Part shown: positions 25,190 through 30,462 of the stretch, piece by piece
Layout of the letters: the number at the start of each line of letters is the position of its first letter
Numbering within the stretch: position 1 is the stretch's first letter
Assembly: GCA_012798865.1 (NCBI GenBank)
Contig: JAAZMK010000050.1
Coordinates: 1-30,462, forward strand
From: Clostridiaceae bacterium
Lineage (GTDB): Bacteria; Bacillota; Clostridia; Saccharofermentanales; DTU023
Direction: 5' to 3'
Length of the DNA stretch: 30,462 nucleotides
The notes under the pieces: model-generated
Seen by the model: the letters and a program-made list of their open reading frames with translations, nothing else
Told to the model about the DNA's origin: nothing
Database searches by the model: none
Made by a program: the position numbers and the translations under genes

Positions 25190-27747
25190 ATAATGCCGAC
25201 AGTATCAAGCCAAAGATTGAAGTTGCCGTCCGGAAGCTTGCCGAGTCGACAAGGCGTGAAGGCGGACTCGCTTCCGCCATGCAAGGTGGACTATCAGGAG
25301 TTGAGGGAACGAGAATCCATCAACATTTCTTGAAAACGGCAAACCACCGGTTTCCTGATTGCGAGCTGTACCCTGAAGAATCACTATCGTGTCTATTTGC
25401 GGCGGATGATCTCCCTTATGAATTAAACGTTCAGGGGCGTTGTGACCTTGTTGTCCTTTCTCCCTTGGGTAACTTGACAGTAATCGAAATCAAAGGATTC
25501 AGAGGAAGCGGACGCTCGCTTCCCTCCGATGGCGACACCGCCCATTGGACACAGGCATATCTGTACGCGCACATGTTACTTCATAGCGATTTCGCGACTA
25601 TTCACGATGTTAACACCTCCAAAATCTCGGTCGAGCTTCACTACACTTCATTTGATGATGGCGAATCATTTGTATTGAGTCGCCAGCTAACGTCCGAGGA
25701 GCTGTTATTTCAATACGAGCAGACATGTCGGCGCTATCTTGAGGTGACGATGCCGATTTATGAGCACAAAACGCTTCGCGATCAACTCAATAAGGATGCA
25801 ATCTTTCCATACGAGAATTTGCGTGAAGGTCAGAAGCTGATGATGCGCGAGGTGATTGCCGCTATTCGCGATACGGCTAAATTGTTCATCGTCGCTCCGA
25901 CCGGTATCGGTAAGACCATCGCAACTTTATACCCCGCAGTTAAAGCTCAATCGAGCGGTTTGACCGATCAAATTTTTTATCTGACTCCGACGAGATCACA
26001 GCGAAAAGTTGCGGAAAAGGCGCTGGACGATCTTACCTCGGCGGGATTCCTCGTGCGTTCAATCACGTTCAGGGCTAAAGAGCAGCTTTGCCTAGTCGGT
26101 GATCTCTTTTGTAATCTGAAAAAATGTCCATATGCAGTCAACTATTTCGAAAGGAGACACGATGCTTTGCGCGAGAGCTTCAACATGCAACGAATTTTGC
26201 CCGAGGATATCATCGAGCTCGCAAAAAGGCATAAGGTCTGTCCTTTCGAATTATCACTCGAAATCGGCTCACGATGTGATGTCATCATCTGTGATTACAA
26301 TTACGTATTCAACCCTCGCGTCCGTTGGTCGCAACACTTAGATGACACGAAACTGAAATACACATTGCTCGTCGATGAAGCGCATAATCTCGCACGTCGA
26401 TCGAACGACATGTTTTCCGCAACGATCTCACGCTCATCGCTTATGCAATTACTTAAGTCATTTAGGAATCTTGCATCGTACGGCAGTATTGAGCAGGATG
26501 TACCCATTCAGGACAAGAATACGAATCACGATCTGCGCAATCAGGCTAGTTCGTGCCTCATCGCGATCGAACGACTATTGAGGCGTATCGATCAATACGG
26601 GAAACTCCTGAAAGACACTATGCAAGGTTCTTCGGAGGCGAATCTTCTCAATGAACTTAAATCCTATAATCCGATGATTTCCGAGCATTTCCTAGCGATG
26701 CGCGATATACCGCACTCCTTCCTGGAAGATGTTGAAGCGCTTATTTCAACACTAGCAGGATTTTTTAACAAAGAATTCCACTTCGATGATCGCGAGAAGC
26801 TCCTGCTCCCCTATTTTGATTTGCTTTTTTTCCAAAAGGTCATCGAACGTTATTTCGACGACACATACATCATCACTTGGCGACTTTTTGATAGAGGTGA
26901 GATCGTCTGCTCGCTCCTTACGCTCGATGCGTCGAACCATTTGACCGACATATACCGCAATCAATCTCCCGCAATTTTCTTTTCCGCTACGATGACGCCA
27001 ACTGCCTACTACATCTCGCTTCTCGACGCCGATAGCAGCATTGATAAGCCAGAGCTTCTTCAACTCGACTCCCCATTCGACGCTTCACGACGTTTCGTCC
27101 TGAATTTTGACGGTGCTTCAACGCGTTACGGGGATCGCCATCTCTCGCTCCCGACCATAACCTCGCTCATTCTTGATGTCATCGCGGAGAGAAAGGGACA
27201 TTATTTGCTTTTTTCACCCTCATTTGCCTACCAAAAAATGTTGGCAGGCGAAATAAAGCGACATAATATCTCTTCCATCGAATTCCTCGTTCAGCCACCG
27301 CGCATGACGGAAAGGCAGAAGAACGCTTACCTCGAAAGATTCCGAAAGACAGGCACCGACGGGACGCTTGTCGGTCTGACAGTGATCGGCTCTCTATTTA
27401 ACGAAGGCATTGACCTGATCGGCGATGAGTTGACGGGGGTCATTATCATCGGAACGGGATTGCCGGGATTGTCGCCTGAGCGGGAGATTTTGCGTCAATA
27501 CTATGAGCAAAAAATGGGCATGGGGTATGAATATGCTTTTATGTGGCCAGGCTTCAACCGCGTTACGCAAGCGGTCGGACGCCTCATCAGAACTGAAAAG
27601 GACTACGGTCTCGCGCTTCTCATTGATGACCGCTACGGGCGAACTGAATACCGACAGCTTCTTCCCGATGAATGGCATACGATTCACACGAAAGACAAAG
27701 ACGAGGCGCTTCGCCTCGTCCGAGAGTTTTGGAAAAACTTCGATTGA
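25186..27747 (+). CDS. Cas4-like PD-(D/E)XK nuclease fused to XPD/DinG-type iron-sulphur helicase
   Basis: The GTG start lies within the licC stop (GTGA). The 853-residue protein opens with a RecB/Cas4-type nuclease domain: GTRIHQHF (H45 or H47), GRCDLVV (D87), TVIEIKGF (E101-x-K103) and the QxxxY motif in HWTQAYLYAHM (Q123, Y127). From about 205 comes a superfamily 2 Rad3-like helicase with Walker A APTGIGKT (237-244), four cluster cysteines (C302, C309, C314, C352), the DEAH box VDEAHN (396-401), FFSATMTP, and motifs V/VI FNEGIDL and TQAVGRLIR. It probably unwinds 5'-3' and cuts DNA in repair. I see no CRISPR genes nearby. The pairing with licC is probably only an operon arrangement. Confidence 0.88.
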   Translation: MNNADSIKPKIEVAVRKLAESTRREGGLASAMQGGLSGVEGTRIHQHFLKTANHRFPDCELYPEESLSCLFAADDLPYELNVQGRCDLVVLSPLGNLTVIEIKGFRGSGRSLPSDGDTAHWTQAYLYAHMLLHSDFATIHDVNTSKISVELHYTSFDDGESFVLSRQLTSEELLFQYEQTCRRYLEVTMPIYEHKTLRDQLNKDAIFPYENLREGQKLMMREVIAAIRDTAKLFIVAPTGIGKTIATLYPAVKAQSSGLTDQIFYLTPTRSQRKVAEKALDDLTSAGFLVRSITFRAKEQLCLVGDLFCNLKKCPYAVNYFERRHDALRESFNMQRILPEDIIELAKRHKVCPFELSLEIGSRCDVIICDYNYVFNPRVRWSQHLDDTKLKYTLLVDEAHNLARRSNDMFSATISRSSLMQLLKSFRNLASYGSIEQDVPIQDKNTNHDLRNQASSCLIAIERLLRRIDQYGKLLKDTMQGSSEANLLNELKSYNPMISEHFLAMRDIPHSFLEDVEALISTLAGFFNKEFHFDDREKLLLPYFDLLFFQKVIERYFDDTYIITWRLFDRGEIVCSLLTLDASNHLTDIYRNQSPAIFFSATMTPTAYYISLLDADSSIDKPELLQLDSPFDASRRFVLNFDGASTRYGDRHLSLPTITSLILDVIAERKGHYLLFSPSFAYQKMLAGEIKRHNISSIEFLVQPPRMTERQKNAYLERFRKTGTDGTLVGLTVIGSLFNEGIDLIGDELTGVIIIGTGLPGLSPEREILRQYYEQKMGMGYEYAFMWPGFNRVTQAVGRLIRTEKDYGLALLIDDRYGRTEYRQLLPDEWHTIHTKDKDEALRLVREFWKNFD
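27691..27720 (-). terminator. Terminator of sdaAA lying inside the 3' end of the helicase gene
   Basis: Read leftward, GACGAGGCG-AAG-CGCCTCGTC forms a perfect 9-base GC-rich stem followed by TTTGTCTTT. It begins about 50 bases after the sdaAA stop. In the rightward direction no U-tract follows, so it serves the convergent sda transcript. It is also coding sequence for the helicase (KDEALRLV). Confidence 0.7.
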
Positions 27748-27771
27748 TTGTCTTTGTAACTTTGAGACCCT

Positions 27772-28695
27772 TTACTGATCATCAGATGTAACGGTCGGAA
27801 AGGGCCAAAGAATGTGACCTTCTTCCTGAAGCATCGTTGTCATGCGACACGCCGTCGGCGTCTGTGCAAGACCGCCCAGTGCCGTCTCACGAAGCGCTAC
27901 GGGCATCATGCGACCGATTGATCCCATTGCCTGAATGACTTCGTCAACAGGAATACGGCTCTCAATGCCGGCGAGCGCCATTTCAGCTGCCGCGATCGCA
28001 TTGACTACACCTACGGCATTTCTTTTAATACATGGCACCTCGACCAGACTTGCAACAGGATCGCAGGATAGCCCCAACAAGTTTTTCAAAGCGATCGCCA
28101 ATGCATGTGCCGATTGCGACGGTGTACCGCCTGCTGCCTCAACTAGCGCGGCTGCTGTCATTGCCGATGCGGAACCCACCTCAGCTTGGCATCCTCCCTC
28201 CGCACCCGAAATCGATGCTTGGTTTCCAATGAGGATACCGGTGCCGCCGGCAGTAATGAGAAAGTTGAGTTGCGCCCGACGGTCGAGATTCAGTCGATCG
28301 CGCATCGTCAACAGCGCTCCGGGTAAGACACCTGATGAACCTGCCGTCGGCGTGGCGCAGATAACGCCCATGGCGGCGTTCACTTCATTGATCGCTAGTG
28401 AATGAATCATTGCCTCTAGGTAATGGCTATCGCCAAATGGTGAGCCATTGGCACGAAAAGTCGCCAGACGTTTTGCATCACCTCCAGTCAAGCCTGAAAA
28501 TGAAGTAACGCCTGCCATGCCTTTGGAAGCGGCGCTCTCCATAACGGAGAGATTTTTCTCCATTTTGCTAAGAACGATCTCTTCCGTGGTCTCATTCAAA
28601 ACAATTTCAATATCTAGAAAATATCGTGACAGACTGATACCACTCAAATTGCAATTGTGGACAACCGTTGAAAAATTTTTCGGGTAAAGTTTCAT
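27772..28695 (-). CDS. sdaAA: L-serine dehydratase, iron-sulphur-dependent, alpha subunit
   Basis: This 307-residue subunit holds the oxygen-labile 4Fe-4S cluster that deaminates L-serine to pyruvate and ammonia. Expected segments are present: SGLTGGDAKRL, NAAMGVICATPTAGSSGVLP, ITAGGTGILIGNQASISGAE, GGCQAEVGSASAM (C169), LGLSCDPVASLVEVPCIKRN (C211, C222) and PVALRETALGGLAQTPT. The length is normal. Translation starts with AAGGAGG that overlaps the stop codon of the beta-subunit gene, so the two are tightly coupled. It supports amino-acid fermentation in an anaerobe. Confidence 0.95.
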   Translation of the reverse strand: MKLYPKNFSTVVHNCNLSGISLSRYFLDIEIVLNETTEEIVLSKMEKNLSVMESAASKGMAGVTSFSGLTGGDAKRLATFRANGSPFGDSHYLEAMIHSLAINEVNAAMGVICATPTAGSSGVLPGALLTMRDRLNLDRRAQLNFLITAGGTGILIGNQASISGAEGGCQAEVGSASAMTAAALVEAAGGTPSQSAHALAIALKNLLGLSCDPVASLVEVPCIKRNAVGVVNAIAAAEMALAGIESRIPVDEVIQAMGSIGRMMPVALRETALGGLAQTPTACRMTTMLQEEGHILWPFPTVTSDDQ

Positions 28696-28708
28696 TAGAG
28701 AAGCCTCC

Positions 28709-29425
28709 TTACTCTTGTTCGCCCATACTATCGATCGGAGCGCTGTCGGGCTCGCGCATAAGTTCCGTTAAAGAGATAATGGGTCCCAATTCGCTTATCA
28801 ACCTGATTTCCGCCATCACCTTCTCGGGAATCGCTCCATCGGTCGAGATCGCCATTAACGCCTGCGAGCCTTCCTCCTTACGCGACACCTGCATATGGCT
28901 GACATTGATCGTATGATCAGCCAGAATGCGCGTAACCCTCGCAATCATCCCGGGACGATCACGATAAAAGAAGAGTACGGTCGGGTTGTCGAAGCTTACG
29001 CGAACCCTGAAGCCGTCGATCTCAGTGATATCGATCATACCTCCCCCGATTGAGCACGCCGTCATGCTCATTGATCGGTTGCCCGAATACATGACAACAC
29101 GAGCCGTATTCGGATGGGCAACATTTCGATCTGATACCTTTATATTGACTTCCAGTCCCTCTTTTTCAGCAAGTTCATAGGCATAGCGTATGTCATCACT
29201 GTCCGTCGGGCGCCCGAGAAGTCCGCCGATCATCGCCAAATCCGTTCCATGACCGCGATACGTGTGACCAAAAGAGCCGTACAATGTTATATCGACTTCC
29301 TCCGGTTGCTCGCCAAAAATAAACCGAGCTGCCAAGCCAATTCTGACGGCTCCGGCGGTATGGGAACTGGACGGTCCAACCATCACGGGACCGATGATGT
29401 CAAACACACTCTGAAAATATGCCAT
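28709..29425 (-). CDS. sdaAB: L-serine dehydratase, iron-sulphur-dependent, beta subunit
   Basis: The 238-residue subunit begins with FDIIGPVMVGPSSSHTAGAV, the hallmark of the SDH beta fold, and continues with YGSFGHTYRGHGTDLA. An ACT domain lies at about 146-215 (VLFFYRDRPGMIARVTRILA, NVSHMQVSRKEEGSQALMAI) and probably binds serine or regulates activity. A near-perfect AGGAGG precedes the ATG. It lies 44 bases downstream of recO and 13 bases upstream of sdaAA. Confidence 0.95.
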   Translation of the reverse strand: MAYFQSVFDIIGPVMVGPSSSHTAGAVRIGLAARFIFGEQPEEVDITLYGSFGHTYRGHGTDLAMIGGLLGRPTDSDDIRYAYELAEKEGLEVNIKVSDRNVAHPNTARVVMYSGNRSMSMTACSIGGGMIDITEIDGFRVRVSFDNPTVLFFYRDRPGMIARVTRILADHTINVSHMQVSRKEEGSQALMAISTDGAIPEKVMAEIRLISELGPIISLTELMREPDSAPIDSMGEQE

Positions 29426-29469
29426 TTAAGCCTCCTATAAAAAGTCAATCAAGAAAACACGGCAAGCCG

Positions 29470-30231
29470 TTAGTCAAGTAGAAATGTTGAATTCTGATCG
29501 AGAAATGCAAGTCGATTGTATCGTTTCTCCATACGCTCTTCAAGCCAGCGATCTGCAAAATCTGACGCCTCAGAACGCGTCTCCGATGATGCATAAAAGC
29601 GAAAAAGCTTCTTATGAGGTGCAGTGGCGATATGACGTAAAAGGGCTAAAGTGTCAGGAGACAATACCGTCAACTCTGCCTGAGTCTGTCGAAACTCCTC
29701 ACGCTTACAGAGAAGTCCACCTTCTGAGAAGCTGAAGCGATACGGCACATTGACATAATCGTGACACCGCACACACGAATCGAGACATGGAGTCAGTCCG
29801 ATCTCGACCATAAGCCTTAGCGTCGCCATGCGTGAAATAAAGACGGGATATTCAGAAATTGAAATTTCATAGACAGAATAAGCCCAAAGATCAAAAAGTG
29901 AACGATTCGGTTCATCGTGCCTCGCCACATCAGTAAACACTTCAGCGGCATGCGAGACGGCCGTCAAGCGTTCAAAATCTTTATAAAATGGATCAAAAGA
30001 CTCAATAACATAAGCTGACCGGACGGAATAACGTCCCTGTTTTTCAGTCAAAACGAATTCGGATAGCGAAAATAGTTGTGTCGCCCCACGAATTTTGCTC
30101 TTCAAACGTTCGCTTGCGGGGGCTAAAGCCGTAATCAGTCCCAGCTCGGGCGTCAAAAGATGGAGAAGCTTATGTCGTTCCTTCCATGGGAATGATTTCA
30201 TCACAAACGCCTTAGTGGTGATCACGCTCAT
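29470..30231 (-). CDS. recO: DNA repair protein RecO
   Basis: This 253-residue recombination mediator loads RecA on SSB-coated DNA with RecR. The OB-fold N-terminus (MSVITTKAFVMKSFPWKERH, then LITALAPASERLKSKIRG) and the C-terminal zinc site (C149, C153-x2-C156, C175; SCVRCHDY) are as expected. Its start codon lies inside the 3' end of era, overlapping by 20 bases, which is a common order in Bacillota. Confidence 0.93.
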   Translation of the reverse strand: MSVITTKAFVMKSFPWKERHKLLHLLTPELGLITALAPASERLKSKIRGATQLFSLSEFVLTEKQGRYSVRSAYVIESFDPFYKDFERLTAVSHAAEVFTDVARHDEPNRSLFDLWAYSVYEISISEYPVFISRMATLRLMVEIGLTPCLDSCVRCHDYVNVPYRFSFSEGGLLCKREEFRQTQAELTVLSPDTLALLRHIATAPHKKLFRFYASSETRSEASDFADRWLEERMEKRYNRLAFLDQNSTFLLD

Positions 30232-30462
30232 CGCTCGAAATACCTGATTCTCTCAAATAGTGTGCGCGATTCTGCCAATCACGCCTGACTTTGACAAATA
30301 AAGAGAGATCAACATGCGCTTCCAAAAGGGTCTCGATTGCAGACCTTGCCGCGATGCCGATTGATTTTATCTTTGAACCGCCTTTACCGACGAGTATCTG
30401 CTTATGCGATTCTTTATTGCATAGGATGACGGCATCAATGGCGACAAATCGGTCATGATTTC
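30212..30462 (-). CDS. era: GTPase Era, C-terminal KH domain (incomplete at the window edge)
   Basis: Read leftward, the open frame from the right edge encodes 82 residues ending in a TAA at 30214-30212. It contains ESHKQILVGKGGSKIKSIG, the KH-domain RNA-binding loop of Era, then IAARSAIETLLEAHVDLSLF and VKVRRDWQNRAHYLRESGI, which match the Era C-terminus. Era binds the 3' end of 16S rRNA in 30S maturation. The GTPase domain lies outside the window. It overlaps the recO start, so recO is probably translationally coupled. Confidence 0.92.
   Translation of the reverse strand, partial: NHDRFVAIDAVILCNKESHKQILVGKGGSKIKSIGIAARSAIETLLEAHVDLSLFVKVRRDWQNRAHYLRESGISSDERDHH

Noticed and set aside
25186..25560. 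The Cas4-like domain as a sign of a CRISPR-Cas locus
   Set aside because: There are no repeats, spacers or other cas genes, and the domain is fused to a Rad3-like helicase, as in housekeeping repair proteins.

Overview
The window looks like chromosomal DNA of a low- to mid-GC Bacillota, most likely an anaerobic Clostridia-type Gram-positive. Support for this: AGGAGG-type ribosome binding sites with several TTG/GTG starts, an oxygen-sensitive two-subunit iron-sulphur L-serine dehydratase, ferrous iron uptake (FeoA/FeoB), a sortase-type surface protein, a phosphocholine (Lic) module with a TagF-type polymerase, a ClpE-like ATPase and the era-recO order. No phage, insertion sequence or CRISPR array was seen. 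The genus cannot be named from this sequence alone.

Layout. (1) 1-11524 is almost entirely minus strand. Transcription order from the right is uvrA, a ClpE-like AAA+ ATPase, a DUF975 membrane protein, a small NfeD-like membrane protein, pgi, a B12-binding radical SAM protein (TIGR03960 type), its DUF2344/TIGR03936 partner, and then, after a 150-bp gap, the N-terminal 158 codons of a sialate-O-acetylesterase-like protein whose usual nucleophile serine is replaced by aspartate. (2) 11525-15775 is plus strand: a divergent regulatory region, feoA (TTG start, unusual Cys/His-rich tail), feoB and murD. (3) 15814-16063 is a compact tRNA-Glu(CTC)/tRNA-Leu(CAG) cassette with its own promoter and terminator, followed by a 1-Cys peroxiredoxin and a shared bidirectional terminator. 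(4) 17028-25189 is a cell-surface region: an LRR protein with a C-terminal sortase signal, a membrane alkaline-phosphatase/sulfatase-superfamily protein, a YidC-TagF fusion, a LicA-like choline kinase, and divergently a LicC-like cytidylyltransferase. (5) 25186-27747 is a Cas4-like-nuclease/XPD-DinG-like helicase fusion, start-stop coupled to licC. (6) 27772-30462 is minus strand: era (3' part), recO, sdaAB, sdaAA.

How they work together. The most striking unit is the surface-polymer block. LicA and LicC would make CDP-choline from choline, and the TagF half of the fusion would polymerise glycerol-phosphate (or a related polyol-phosphate). The overlapping sulfatase-like membrane protein is placed to modify or process that polymer outside the membrane. 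The covalent joining of a complete YidC/Oxa1 insertase to a cytoplasmic teichoic-acid polymerase is the main candidate for an undescribed system here. LicB (choline uptake) and LicD (phosphocholine transferase) are not in the window. Everything here was read by eye; no database search was run.
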